From the NCBI RefSeq assembly GCF_019740355.2, contig NZ_CP091819.1, positions 2,418,001 to 2,482,000 on the forward strand: DNA of 64,000 bases, read 5' to 3'. Position 1 is the first letter of the stretch; every line of letters begins with the position of its first letter. The position numbers and the translations under genes were made by a program. The DNA is from Paracrocinitomix mangrovi. GTDB lineage: Bacteria > Bacteroidota > Bacteroidia > Flavobacteriales_D > Crocinitomicaceae. Below the pieces are notes generated by a model, which did no database searches, was not told the origin of the DNA, and worked only from the letters and a program-made list of their open reading frames with translations. Of the stretch, positions 1-9,515 are shown piece by piece.

Positions 1-2
1 GC

Positions 3-2300
3 ATTGCGAAAATGCATAACAATATAGGAATCGTTAATGATAAATGTGAAAATATCCCAAAAGCGCTAGATCATCATTTCAAATCATTAGAAATTAAAAA
101 ACGCCTAGGCTATAACAGATTTACCGGCAGCTCTTATAACAATATTGGTTTAATATACTATCGTCAAAACAACTACGATTTAGCCATCAAATACCTTGAT
201 TCATGCATGTTATACTACGAAAAAGGTGCCACAGCTTTTCAAATAGCTTCTGTTCTGAATAATCTAGCAACTATTTTTCTTGCGCAAGATAATTTAGATA
301 GTGCGAAAGCTTATTACAACAAAAGTTTGAAAATCTATACCGATAATAAAAATCAACAAGGAGAAAGTGTAGTACTTAATAATCTGGCTAAAATTTATAC
401 AAAAGAAAATCAGTTTGAACAGGCGGATCAAAACTTCAAAAAAGTATTGGATATGAAAAAATCTATACAGGATAAAGAAGGTCAGATTAACGCTTTGAAC
501 AATTATGCCATTATGTTTTTGAAGCAAAAAGAACAGGCAAATGCGAGAAAATTAGCCTTCGAATCTCTAGAGATTGCCAATGAAATCAAAATCAAAAAAC
601 TTCAAAACAAAGCTTCTCAAATTTTGATTCAAACTTTTGAACAAAAGGATTCAATTGATTTTAGACATGATCTTTTCCAAAAAATCAATCAAAATACTAA
701 AGATTTAGTTTTTACCAATTTTCCCATACAATCAGAGAAAGAGAAAGAATTATTTATCAATCCAATTGTAAAATCTAATGAAATATTCTTTGCATTTGCA
801 TTGGAAAATTATAAAGACAAACCTGCAATTACAGAGGACGTTTTTAATCTAGTCATTTTGTACAAGAGTATTCTATTAAAAAGTTCTACAGCTATTAGGA
901 TGTCTATTTATAACAGTAAAGACAAGGGTTTGATTGAACAATATGAGCATTGGCTTAAACTAAAAAAAGAATTGGCTAAAAAATATTTAAAAGGCGGTGA
1001 ATACATGGAATTAGAAAATGAAGTTACCGCTTTAGAAAAGCAAATTGTACAAAAATCAAATTTATTGAATGATGTATCAAAACTTCAAAATTTCAATTGG
1101 AAAGACATTCAAAATTCTTTAAAGAAAGATGAAGCGGTTATAGAATTTATACATTTTGATCCTGACCTACAGCAATCCGGTGAAAACGTGGTTTATTGTG
1201 CATTAATAGTGGATAAGAAATGTGAATATCCCAAAATAATCCAACTGTGCCTTGAAAAAGATTTGTTAGATATAATAGGGCAATTTCCCGGGAATAATAA
1301 AAATTATGTGGAATCAATTTATGGGAAGAAAAATAAATTAAATAATAAAATGTACAATCTTATTTGGCAACCAATTGAGAATGAAATTGATGATTTACAA
1401 AAAGTATACATTTGTCCTTCCGGCTTACTACATAAAATCTCCTTTGATGCTTTGAGTTTAGATAATAAAACTTATTTATCTGATAAAATAGAAATCAGGT
1501 ATAATAACAGTTCAACATCCATACTAAATTCAAACAATCAAGAAGATTTTAGCTTTAAAAAAGCTGCCATTTTTGGGGGGATAACTTATTCCAATAAATC
1601 TTCACAAAGAGAAGTATGGCCATACCTTGAAGGGTCTGCCAAAGAAGCTGAATCAATCTCTAAAATCTTGAAATCCCATAAAAAGGAGGTGGATTTATTC
1701 ATGGACCAAATAGCAACTGAAGAAAAGTTCAGAGAAGTTTCAAATGATGCAGAAATTATTCATATTGCTACACATGGATTCTTTTTTGATAATCCAGAAA
1801 AAATAAAAAACGAGCTGGAAATAAATGAAACAGCTAATATTACTTTTAGAGGAACTGATTATGCTTATGCGTATTCAAAATTCATCAATACAGAAAATCC
1901 CCTTCTGCGTTCAGGTATAGTATTTGCCAATGCAAACGAAATTTGGACAGAAGAAAAACCATTAGAAAAAGATGGATTATTAACTGCTGAAGAAGTATCG
2001 CTTTTAAACCTAAACCAAACCGAACTGGTAGTGCTTTCAGCATGCGAAACAGGATTAGGTGACATAGTTGGAGCAGAAGGTGTATACGGCTTACAACGCT
2101 CATTCAAAATGGCGGGAACAAAAAATTTAATCATGACCTTGTGGCAAGTACCGGATAAAGAATCAGCAGAATTTATGATGCTTTTTTACAAATACTTAGC
2201 TCAGACCAACAGCATTGAAGATTCCTTTAGAAAAGCACAATCTAAAATGAAAAAGAATTATGACCCCTATTATTGGGCTGCTTTTGTCTTATTGAATTAA
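3..2300 (+). CDS. TPR-CHAT protein (caspase-like protease domain), 5' partial
   Basis: The first two hundred residues are tetratricopeptide repeats with recurring NNIG/NNLA motifs. The last third is a CHAT domain (caspase HetF associated with TPRs). The caspase-type dyad is visible: His in IATHGFF (residue 588 counted from the ATG at 12) and Cys in LSACETGLG (residue 678). CHAT proteins are predicted or proven cysteine proteases triggered through their TPR part. The frame is open through the codons before the ATG at 12 and the first repeat looks cut, so the true start probably lies left of the window. The stop overlaps the convergent hemerythrin-like gene by 4 bp. The domain call is firm; the substrate is unknown. 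Confidence 0.88.
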   Translation: MAKMHNNIGIVNDKCENIPKALDHHFKSLEIKKRLGYNRFTGSSYNNIGLIYYRQNNYDLAIKYLDSCMLYYEKGATAFQIASVLNNLATIFLAQDNLDSAKAYYNKSLKIYTDNKNQQGESVVLNNLAKIYTKENQFEQADQNFKKVLDMKKSIQDKEGQINALNNYAIMFLKQKEQANARKLAFESLEIANEIKIKKLQNKASQILIQTFEQKDSIDFRHDLFQKINQNTKDLVFTNFPIQSEKEKELFINPIVKSNEIFFAFALENYKDKPAITEDVFNLVILYKSILLKSSTAIRMSIYNSKDKGLIEQYEHWLKLKKELAKKYLKGGEYMELENEVTALEKQIVQKSNLLNDVSKLQNFNWKDIQNSLKKDEAVIEFIHFDPDLQQSGENVVYCALIVDKKCEYPKIIQLCLEKDLLDIIGQFPGNNKNYVESIYGKKNKLNNKMYNLIWQPIENEIDDLQKVYICPSGLLHKISFDALSLDNKTYLSDKIEIRYNNSSTSILNSNNQEDFSFKKAAIFGGITYSNKSSQREVWPYLEGSAKEAESISKILKSHKKEVDLFMDQIATEEKFREVSNDAEIIHIATHGFFFDNPEKIKNELEINETANITFRGTDYAYAYSKFINTENPLLRSGIVFANANEIWTEEKPLEKDGLLTAEEVSLLNLNQTELVVLSACETGLGDIVGAEGVYGLQRSFKMAGTKNLIMTLWQVPDKESAEFMMLFYKYLAQTNSIEDSFRKAQSKMKKNYDPYYWAAFVLLN

Positions 2301-2926
2301 GAGCAAAATTTCAAAATTCTTGGCACAAACACATGATCTTCAATCAAGCCATGCACCAATAAATCTCTTTGAAAAATACTCAACTGATTGAATAGTATCT
2401 CTACTATCAATTGATCTTTCAACTCAGCATTTATAGACAACAAATCCTCTTTAAGTTCAACTAATTTTATAATTATATTGTCGTCATGATTATTTATAAA
2501 GTGTTGAACTATCATGGTCTGCTGTTCGTCATTGGCTTGATTGTTTAAAAGTCTTTTTACAAAACTAAATAACACCAACTCTTCGTCTTCAATGTGCTCT
2601 TTTAACTCAATTTTATATGCACTGATAAATAGAGATAATAATTTTACCGACCAATAATCATTTCCTAAATGCTGATACAATTGATGTAAAGTATTTTCAA
2701 TTTTTGGAAGACTTACTTCTAAATAATATTGGTGACTGTAGTTTAGATAATCAAAAATTTCTCGCAACTCAAAACCATTAAATTGCTCTGCATCAAATAG
2801 TTTTGGATCACGCATTAAAGAGGTAATTAATGATTTTAATTCTACAGATATTGAAGCATCTGCATACCTTCTTTCAATTTCTTGAGATAGTTGATATGAT
2901 GAGGCAATTTGAAAATATTGATCCAT
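2297..2926 (-). CDS. Hemerythrin-like (HHE/RIC-type) di-iron protein
   Basis: This 209-residue helical protein carries His residues spaced as in HHE hemerythrin domains: His65 (NYSHQYY), His111 with Glu114/Glu116 (EHIEDEE), His147 (NNHDDN) and His192/His198 (VHGLIEDHVF). The arrangement resembles the RIC/YtfE/ScdA family, which binds a di-iron centre and repairs nitrosatively or oxidatively damaged iron-sulfur clusters. No N-terminal ScdA domain is present. The gene is cytoplasmic, with no signal peptide, and is convergent with the CHAT gene. Family membership is inferred from the His pattern only; a role in cluster repair is possible but unproven. Confidence 0.7.
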   Translation of the reverse strand: MDQYFQIASSYQLSQEIERRYADASISVELKSLITSLMRDPKLFDAEQFNGFELREIFDYLNYSHQYYLEVSLPKIENTLHQLYQHLGNDYWSVKLLSLFISAYKIELKEHIEDEELVLFSFVKRLLNNQANDEQQTMIVQHFINNHDDNIIIKLVELKEDLLSINAELKDQLIVEILFNQLSIFQRDLLVHGLIEDHVFVPRILKFCS

Positions 2927-3025
2927 AACAAAGTATTTGAAGACACAATATTATGGCTAAAAACTACTTGAAACAATACCTTAAAAACGGTAATTAGCCG
3001 AGGAATTAATAACTATATAAATAGT

Positions 3026-4087
3026 TTATTTAGTCCAAATCCATTTCATTCCGGCTACTTTCATCTCTAATACCATTTCGTTTGACAGCAAGGATGTCAT
3101 CTCAAAAATCTCAGTACTATTACTACCGTCATTAAAATATTTTTTAATAATCCAAGATACCGGAGGATCCGATCCCTCAGCGTGTTCTCCCAATTCATAC
3201 TCCCACTGAGCATAAGAGATATTATTTTTATCACTATAACCTTTCAAATAAATCACCGATCCATCATCCATTAAAACCATTTTTGTAAGCATTGAGTATT
3301 CTTCACCGGCCAAATATTCATCAGTTTTATCTTTCCCGTTATCATAAACGGCCTTTATCTTCCATGTACCAACAAAATGGCTATACTCATCAGGATAAGA
3401 AGTATTGTTAATCATTCCATCAACCTCACTATCTGCCTCTTCACCTTCTACTTCTTCAGCAGCTTCTTCACCTTCATATTCTTCTGCAGTTTCTCCTTCC
3501 TCAGTTTCTAATTCGGTTTCAACCTGACCTTCTGAAAAATCTCCACCAGCTTCTTCCTCAGCCTCTCCTTCATTTGGATATCTCCAAGCATGATATTTAT
3601 CAACCATTTCCTGCATATCTACACCTTGAAAACCAATACCTCTTCCAATAAACCAAGACATATTTGTTCTGATACACTGCTCTAGAATTAAATCAAATTT
3701 CTTTCCCTGATACTCACAATGGATAACAATATCAGCTACCTTGACCGTTTTATATTCTTTTTCTCTCTTTAATTCATAGCCTTTGAAAGCTCTATAGACT
3801 TTATGATCATTCAACCATTTCATTTGTGCACTCACATTTGCCGTATCTCTTTGAATCCGTTTAATAATTTTTTCTTTGCTATCATCAGAAATAGCAGCCA
3901 CGAAATCAATCCCTTCCTCATCAATTGTGATTCGAGGCAACTGACTTGGAGCAAAACACAACAATGCCTTTTTAGCAAATTTCTTTGGGTCATAAGTTTT
4001 ATTAGGTTTTTGACTAAAACCACTAACTGCCAATGACACAGTTAAAAAAGCAAACAACAGATACTTTAGATTGATATTCAACGACAT
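3026..4087 (-). CDS. Secreted protein with acidic linker and lipocalin-like C-terminal domain
   Basis: The 353-residue product starts with a clear signal peptide ending near VSGFSQ. Residues around 40-170 form a globular region that I do not recognise. A very acidic low-complexity linker of Glu, Ala and Gly follows at about residues 175-225. The last 115 residues begin with FVGTWKIKAVYDNG and alternate beta-strand-like stretches, as in lipocalin-like DUFs of Bacteroidota. It is probably periplasmic or outer-membrane associated. It stands alone on the minus strand, divergent from the SlyD-type gene. Function unknown. Confidence 0.6.
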   Translation of the reverse strand: MSLNINLKYLLFAFLTVSLAVSGFSQKPNKTYDPKKFAKKALLCFAPSQLPRITIDEEGIDFVAAISDDSKEKIIKRIQRDTANVSAQMKWLNDHKVYRAFKGYELKREKEYKTVKVADIVIHCEYQGKKFDLILEQCIRTNMSWFIGRGIGFQGVDMQEMVDKYHAWRYPNEGEAEEEAGGDFSEGQVETELETEEGETAEEYEGEEAAEEVEGEEADSEVDGMINNTSYPDEYSHFVGTWKIKAVYDNGKDKTDEYLAGEEYSMLTKMVLMDDGSVIYLKGYSDKNNISYAQWEYELGEHAEGSDPPVSWIIKKYFNDGSNSTEIFEMTSLLSNEMVLEMKVAGMKWIWTK

Positions 4088-4192
4088 ACTCTACATTTTT
4101 GTGGATGCTATATTATCAATTATTTGAAAACAAATCAAATATGATCCCGCTTAGTCCAATTATTCACACTAACTTTGAACTTTACTTTTATT

Positions 4193-4675
4193 ATGAAAAT
4201 TGCACAACATAGCGTAGTTACGCTGAACTACACACTTAAAAACAGCAAAGGAGAATTATTGGATACGTCAGAAGGAAGAGAGCCATTAGTTTATTTACAT
4301 GGTGTGGGAGGATTAATCCCGGGACTTGAAAAAGAACTAGATGACAAAGTAACAGGAGATAAGTTTACAGCTGTTATCCCACCAGAAGAAGCTTACGGAA
4401 CAAGAAGAGAAGAATTATTGAAATTGGTTTCTAAAGATGGATTCCAGGGTGATGAAGAAATTCAAGTTGGAATGCAAGTTCAATTGCAAACTGAGCATGG
4501 ACCTGCTATTGCAGTGATTACTAAAATTGATGGTAATGATGTGACTTTGGATTTGAATCATCCTTTGGCAGACATGACTTTACATTTTGACGTTGCAGTT
4601 GAAGATGTTAGAGAAGCAACTGAAGAAGAGATTGCTCACGGTCACGTGCACGGACCTGGAGGACATCAGCACTAG
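4193..4675 (+). CDS. slyD: FKBP-type peptidyl-prolyl isomerase, SlyD family
   Basis: The product is a 160-residue cytoplasmic prolyl isomerase and chaperone of the SlyD class. The FKBP part has the DTSEGREPLVYLHGVGGLIPGLE signature (written here as DTSEGREPLV followed by a GLIPGLE turn), then the inserted flap domain, then NHPLADMTLHFDVAVEDVR. The C-terminus is rich in His (GHVHGPGGHQH), the usual metal-binding tail of SlyD. I chose ATG 4193 because family members begin MKI(A/S)...; an upstream in-frame TTG at 4175 would add six unrelated residues. The stop overlaps the convergent gene by 4 bp. Confidence 0.9.
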   Translation: MKIAQHSVVTLNYTLKNSKGELLDTSEGREPLVYLHGVGGLIPGLEKELDDKVTGDKFTAVIPPEEAYGTRREELLKLVSKDGFQGDEEIQVGMQVQLQTEHGPAIAVITKIDGNDVTLDLNHPLADMTLHFDVAVEDVREATEEEIAHGHVHGPGGHQH

Positions 4676-5595
4676 TCTAAAGGCAAACGATAAATAAAAC
4701 GGGCTTCAAACGAAAGGCTGTTTTTAAATAATACAGGTACCGCTTTAGGATCATCATTATTGCGGTCATCATGAACATTGAATGGACCTACTTTTAGGTC
4801 CATTTTTTCTTCTAGCTGAAAGAATCTGTATTTTCTTAGAATAGAGTGACCTGCTCTCAAATTGATCCAACAATTTTTACCCAAATGAAATTCAGTAAAC
4901 AAATAAGCATTATTGTCTGCTTTGTCAATATATCTATTTGAATTGGGATCTCCGGGAATTAATTGATATCTGTAAGAAGCATTAAATCCATCAAAACGCA
5001 AACCGGTTCTGAACCAATTCTTTGGCATATATGCCAATTCTAAATTAAGAGGTGCTAACATTTTCCAACGCCACTTTTCTGATATGGCCCAATTAAATCC
5101 CACAATAGGAACTATCATAGGTCCAAATAACTCTCCATTGTAATAAGCTCCAAACATGAAAATAAAATCTTCACTTCGCTCTTTGCTAAACAAGGTTAAA
5201 CCACCCAATTGAAAATGACTGAAGTTTACTTGACTATAATCTGTATTCAATCTTGGCATCAACATGAACAAAGTTTTAAAAGATGTATTCCACTTATGTT
5301 CATAGCCTAATTGCAACATATGCGAAGCAAAACGATAAGCAGGAAAAATACCGGGATTGTTAGAAGTAATGGTGTTGTATTGATACTCTATTCCAAATAG
5401 CAAAAGGTTTTTGTCATCCAATACAATTGGCGCCTTGACATCCATGATATAAGTATTGAAATGGCGTTTTTCAGAAGAACCTTCAATTTTTGCCGAAGGG
5501 GAAGTCCTCCAATACACATTCGCCAAATCAAACCACTTTTGACCAAAAGAAGGTTGTACCGCAAAGAAAATCAGGATAATAAGGAACCTAATCAT
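4672..5595 (-). CDS. Predicted outer-membrane beta-barrel protein (DUF6268-like)
   Basis: A 307-residue protein with a signal peptide (ends AVQPSFGQ) and many alternating amphipathic strands rich in Tyr, Trp and Asn, for example LLFGIEYQYN and FHLGKNCWINLRAGHSIL, ending in a strand with aromatic residues. This is the composition of small outer-membrane barrels in Bacteroidota; DUF6268 is the family it most resembles, but I cannot verify this. It lies tail to tail with slyD. No operon partner is visible. Confidence 0.6.
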   Translation of the reverse strand: MIRFLIILIFFAVQPSFGQKWFDLANVYWRTSPSAKIEGSSEKRHFNTYIMDVKAPIVLDDKNLLLFGIEYQYNTITSNNPGIFPAYRFASHMLQLGYEHKWNTSFKTLFMLMPRLNTDYSQVNFSHFQLGGLTLFSKERSEDFIFMFGAYYNGELFGPMIVPIVGFNWAISEKWRWKMLAPLNLELAYMPKNWFRTGLRFDGFNASYRYQLIPGDPNSNRYIDKADNNAYLFTEFHLGKNCWINLRAGHSILRKYRFFQLEEKMDLKVGPFNVHDDRNNDDPKAVPVLFKNSLSFEARFIYRLPLD

Positions 5596-5717
5596 GAATA
5601 GGCAAGATAGACAATTTTGTTAAATATTTCTTAATATCCTGTTTTTGGCATTTGTTGGCACGGAAACTGCAATTTCCCTATCTGAATTAGACTAATTGAT
5701 TCGTGGATTTTGGGTTT

Positions 5718-5761
5718 AACCGGGAGATCTCCAAACGTGGAGGGTCCCGGTTTCTTTTTTT
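5718..5761 (+). terminator. Rho-independent terminator-like hairpin, copy 1
   Basis: AACCGGGA pairs with TCCCGGTT around an inner CTCC/GGAG stem and is followed by TTTCTTTTTTT. It is the first of three identical structures spaced 113 bp apart. Confidence 0.7.
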
Positions 5762-5804
5762 GGTCTAATTCAGTTTTGTACAGGACGACTAATTGATTGC
5801 GTGG

Positions 5805-5822
5805 TCCCGATAGCTATCGGGA
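5805..5822. repeat. 18-bp perfect palindrome TCCCGATAGCTATCGGGA
   Basis: A perfect palindrome inside tandem copy 2, also at 5918-5935 in copy 3. Copy 1 has the same flanks (CGTGG and TTGGG) without it, so it behaves as an insertion into an existing site. Confidence 0.85.
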
Positions 5823-5830
5823 TTGGGTTT

Positions 5831-5874
5831 AACCGGGAGATCTCCAAACGTGGAGGGTCCCGGTTTCTTTTTTT
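5831..5874 (+). terminator. Rho-independent terminator-like hairpin, copy 2
   Basis: Same stem-loop and T-run as the copy 113 bp upstream. Identity of both arms and loop across copies argues for recent tandem duplication. Confidence 0.7.
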
Positions 5875-5917
5875 GGTCTAATTCAGTTTTGTACAGGACG
5901 ACTAATTGATTGCGTGG

Positions 5918-5935
5918 TCCCGATAGCTATCGGGA
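5918..5935. repeat. 18-bp perfect palindrome TCCCGATAGCTATCGGGA
   Basis: Identical to the copy at 5805-5822; it was probably duplicated together with the 113-bp unit rather than inserted a second time. Confidence 0.85.
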
Positions 5936-5943
5936 TTGGGTTT

Positions 5944-5986
5944 AACCGGGAGATCTCCAAACGTGGAGGGTCCCGGTTTCTTTTTT
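5944..5986 (+). terminator. Rho-independent terminator-like hairpin, copy 3
   Basis: Third copy of the same hairpin with a run of T, ending about 100 bp before the MORN-repeat gene. Confidence 0.7.
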
Positions 5987-6084
5987 CATAGAAAATAAAA
6001 TAATTGATACCCAATCACTTACGAATATACAACTCCTAATCCCTTACAAATACTCACAATTTCGTATTTTTGCAAGAAAAACTG

Positions 6085-7341
6085 ATGCTACTTCGATTCA
6101 CATTTATTTCCTTTTTACTTCTTATTATATCCAATGGCTTTTCACAAGAAAAATATGTGAAACGCCACGAAAATGGTAATATAGCTTTTGAAGGTAGTTT
6201 TGACGCCAATGGAAAACATGAGGGACTATGGAAAGCATATTACGAAAATGGAAAACCAAAATCTACTTTCACCTATAAAAATGGTCTTTTGCAAGGGCCA
6301 GCATCTATTTACTACCCAGAAAGTGGTAAAATCTCTGCCAAAGTAAATTATATAAATGACAAAAAAGAAGGAGAAGAAATATGGTATAATGAAGATGGCA
6401 CAATAGACTATATTCAGCATTTTAAAAATGATATTCTAGAAGGAGATTATAAATCCTATTTTTCAAATGGTGAAGTGAATGTAGAAGGTCAATATCTTAA
6501 TGGAAAAAAAACAGGGAAATGGATAAGCTATTCAAAAAAGGAGAATAGAGATGGAGATATATTCAAAATTGAAAATTTCTTAGCCGGTGAAAAACATGGT
6601 GTTCAAAAAACATATTTACCAGCCAAAGAGAAGGAAGGTAATTATTTGTGGCATGTTTCAACTTACGAAAATGGAAAAGAAATTGGTGAATCAACATTCT
6701 ATCATGAAAATGGACAAATCCATGAAATAATCTTTTATAAAAACTATGAAAAAGATCATTTTCAATCATTTAACAAAGAAGGGAAAATAATAGAAGAAGG
6801 TAAATATCTCAATGATATGAAAACAGGGATTTGGAAAAACTATGTCTACCCTGAAAATGGAAACAAATACATAGGAAGATCAAGACTTTACAAAAATGAT
6901 GTTTTCGTTATTGACTCAATATTCTATGAAAATGGTCAACTTCAACAGTTAATGTTAAATGATGGAAATGGTAATTTACAATCAAAGGAATATTATCAAT
7001 CCGGATCACTTTTAAGAGAAGGAGAATATAAAAACTTCAAAAAGGAAGGTATTTGGAAAGAGTATTTTGACAATTCAACGCAACTAAAAATAAGTATTCC
7101 CTATTCCAATAACATGTTAAACGGGATTTATATTAGCTATCACCTCAACGGTAAAGTATTTTACAAAATAGAATTTGAACAAAACAAAATGATGGAGATT
7201 CTACTATTGCTGGATAAAGAAGGTAAACCCTTAGATAAGGGAACTTTGGTAAATGGTAACGGAACTTACAATGATTATAATTACCAGGGAGAGCTAATAA
7301 ACACCTTTACTATTGAAAATGGAACTATGAAAAAGAAGTAA
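6085..7341 (+). CDS. Secreted MORN-repeat (YwqK-like) protein
   Basis: The 418-residue product has a signal peptide ending at NGFSQ and then about a dozen repeats of the type ENGNIAFEGSF / NGKHEGLWKAYYENGKP / DGTIDYIQHFKND. These are MORN-variant repeats as found in the YwqK family, often annotated as antitoxin-like in Bacteroidota although most are simply extracellular repeat proteins. ATG 6085 gives a clean signal peptide; the upstream in-frame TTG at 6070 adds five polar residues and is less likely. No C-terminal T9SS domain is seen. Stand-alone gene. Confidence 0.75.
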   Translation: MLLRFTFISFLLLIISNGFSQEKYVKRHENGNIAFEGSFDANGKHEGLWKAYYENGKPKSTFTYKNGLLQGPASIYYPESGKISAKVNYINDKKEGEEIWYNEDGTIDYIQHFKNDILEGDYKSYFSNGEVNVEGQYLNGKKTGKWISYSKKENRDGDIFKIENFLAGEKHGVQKTYLPAKEKEGNYLWHVSTYENGKEIGESTFYHENGQIHEIIFYKNYEKDHFQSFNKEGKIIEEGKYLNDMKTGIWKNYVYPENGNKYIGRSRLYKNDVFVIDSIFYENGQLQQLMLNDGNGNLQSKEYYQSGSLLREGEYKNFKKEGIWKEYFDNSTQLKISIPYSNNMLNGIYISYHLNGKVFYKIEFEQNKMMEILLLLDKEGKPLDKGTLVNGNGTYNDYNYQGELINTFTIENGTMKKK

Positions 7342-7435
7342 CTATTTGACTTCTTGTAATTAATGATCATTATCATTTTATACAATTCTTAATTTCATTA
7401 TCTTGCCCAAATCGTGACAATTCATTCTTGGGGAA

Positions 7436-9154
7436 GTGACTGAATTGAATATATTTTATAAGGTACTAAGGGCTTGTATCAAACCTTTCTTGACTAGATA
7501 TGTCTGGTCAATAGCACTTCTTTTTGTTTCATTTAATATAAAAGCACAACAATTAAGTTGGGTTTCGTCAGTTGGTGGAGGCAGTTTAACTGATGCCTTA
7601 GATTTTTGCGTAGACGACTCCGGAAATACAGTAATTATTGGAACCTTCAACGGAACAGCAGATTTTGATCCCGGTCCAAACTCCATGTTGGTAAATGCCA
7701 ACGGACAAGATGACTTATTTGTTTTAAAACTAAATGATTTGGGTGAGTTGATTTGGGTTAAAAGTATTGGTAGTTCTCATCTGGTACAAGCTTCTAACAT
7801 AGCTCTTGATCAAAACAATGATATTATAATTTCAGGTTCATTTTCAGGCACTGTTGATTTTAATCCAGACGCAGGAGATTCTACAATTACTTCAAACGGT
7901 AATTACGATATTTTTATTCTTAAGCTTAATTCCATAGGTGAATTCCAATGGGTCAAACAAACAGGAGGTACAGATTCAGAAGTTTCTTTAAGCATGGTGA
8001 CTGATTTAGAAGGAAACATCATCATTGTAGGTTTTTTTCAAGGACAAATAGACTCCAGCACTGATCAAAGTGGAATTTATTTAAATGCTTCCGGAAACTA
8101 TGACACTTTCATCTGCAAATATGATGTGGATGGCAATCTTATATGGGCGCAAAGAATTGGGGGTGATGGATTAGACACTGCTTATGATGTAGACATTGAT
8201 AGTAGCAATGCTTTGGTAATATGCGGATCATTTGCAGGTATAGTGGATTTTGACAACAGCGCTCAAACAACTCAATTAACCTCAAACGGAGATCAAGATG
8301 CTTATGTATTAAAATTAGATGCAGATGGGAATTAATTATGGGTAGAACAATTTGGTGGGATTGATTTGGACTATGCTAAATCCATTTCGATAAACCATCT
8401 CAATCAAATAGTAATAACAGGAAGTTACATGTCTGATGCACAATACAGTGGTGACTCTTTCAACCAAACATTGAGTTCTGCGGGCCTATTTGATTGCTTT
8501 TTAATTAAAACAGATGAAAACGGGCAGATGTTATGGGCCAACTCATATGGCTCGAATCAAACCGACTCTGGATATGCTATAGATGTTGACGACAATGGAA
8601 ATATCACTTTAACAGGAATCTTTAAAAATACAGTTGATTTTGACCTTGGAACAGGAGTACACGAATTAAGCTCAAATGGAGCCTTTGATGTCTTTGTTAT
8701 CACCCTTAATTCAGATGGTTTATTGAGTTGGTCACATCACATAGGCGGCGCAAATTCTGAAATTGTCAATAACCTAAAAATCTATGGCCAGGATATGTAC
8801 ATGGTTGGAAGTTTTTCTGGGCAATCAAACTTCAACATTTTAGGTGCCGGGCATATTAAAAATTCAAATGGAACAAGAGATGGTTATATTTTAAAGTTGG
8901 ATTTTTCTTCTGTCGGATTTCATCCAAACACATCAAGCGAATTTACTTTGTACCCAAATCCTGTCAATAGCTATTTAAACATTACAAAAAGCCCTGATAC
9001 AATTCAGCATATTGTGGTTCTAAATTCAATTGGTCAAAAGGTTTTGGAATCAAGTTCGTTTCCAATTGATATCTCTCATTTAGCGGAAGGCACCTATAAT
9101 GTTCGGATATTGAGTAATCATCAAACATTTTCTTATTCAATCATCAAGTTTTAA
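7436..9154 (+). pseudogene. SBBP beta-propeller protein with T9SS sorting domain, interrupted by an in-frame TAA
   Basis: Two open frames, 7436-8335 and 8366-9154, lie in the same reading frame and together form one 570-residue protein. It has a signal sequence (ends FNIKAQ), many SBBP-type propeller repeats (GNTVIIGTFNGTADFDPG and similar) and a type A T9SS C-terminal domain starting at LYPNPVNSYLN. The only break is TAA at 8333-8335, inside the repeat motif G-N-x-L-W-V. Sister repeats there read GELIWVK, GNLIWAQ and GQMLWAN, so a CAA or similar codon mutated to TAA is likely. The truncated first part would lack the sorting signal and so would not reach the surface. A base-call error is the other explanation. 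Start is GTG 7436, as no ATG precedes the signal peptide. Confidence 0.75.
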
Positions 9155-9160
9155 AAAACG

Positions 9161-9196
9161 AAAAAGGCCCAACACTCGCTTGCGTAAAGGCCTTTT
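9161..9196. terminator. Bidirectional terminator hairpin
   Basis: AAAAAGGCC and GGCCTTTT form a stem around the loop CAACACTCGCTTGCGTAAA, between the propeller gene and the minus-strand gene at 9221. A and T runs flank both sides, so it can serve both strands. Confidence 0.6.
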
Positions 9197-9220
9197 CCTA
9201 CTTCAGTCAACATGTTTCAG

Positions 9221-9481
9221 TTAGAAGTGAAACATACTCTTTGGAATTGCGTGATAACCCAGTGATTTAATCAGATTTTGAATTTCTCTGACTTCTACAA
9301 TGGCTGTGGTTCTTACTGTTATTTCTCTTGGAAATATTTCAGTATTCACCACTATGTCTTTAATCCCTTTTAATCGTATTAAAGACAACATAATGCGTTG
9401 CAATTCCATGCCTGATTTGGCATTAGTTCCAAACGTTTTTCCGTGATTTCCTGGAATCACATTTTCTGATAAGAAGCTCAT
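9221..9481 (-). CDS. Small HMA-like protein lacking the CxxC metal motif
   Basis: This 86-residue protein has a beta-alpha-beta-beta-alpha-beta layout typical of heavy-metal-associated domains: LKGIKDIVVNTEIFPREITV, then IVEVREIQNLIKSLGYHAIP. The first loop lacks the CxxC metal-binding pair, so metal carriage is doubtful. I chose the Met at 9479-9481 because the residues before it in the longer frame look non-coding. It sits next to a stress-protein gene and nhaD, all on the minus strand, which may form one transcript. Confidence 0.55.
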   Translation of the reverse strand: MSFLSENVIPGNHGKTFGTNAKSGMELQRIMLSLIRLKGIKDIVVNTEIFPREITVRTTAIVEVREIQNLIKSLGYHAIPKSMFHF

Positions 9482-9515
9482 AGTTTTTATAGATTTTAGT
9501 GAATAGATGTTTTTA

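Larger units (their letters stand above)
5690..5987 (+). repeat. Three tandem repeat units (113-bp period), each with a terminator-like hairpin
   Basis: Most of the 489-base gap between the barrel gene and the MORN gene is a tandem repeat. Units 5762-5874 and 5875-5987 are near identical; a shorter first copy covers 5690-5761. Each holds GACTAATTGATT, then GGGTTTAACCGGG, then a hairpin with arms AACCGGGA/TCCCGGTT and an inner stem CTCC/GGAG, followed by a run of T. Hairpins lie at 5718-5752, 5831-5865 and 5944-5978. Copies 2 and 3 carry an 18-bp palindrome that copy 1 lacks. They could be tandem terminators or tandem small RNA genes; no ORF fits. Confidence 0.85.
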
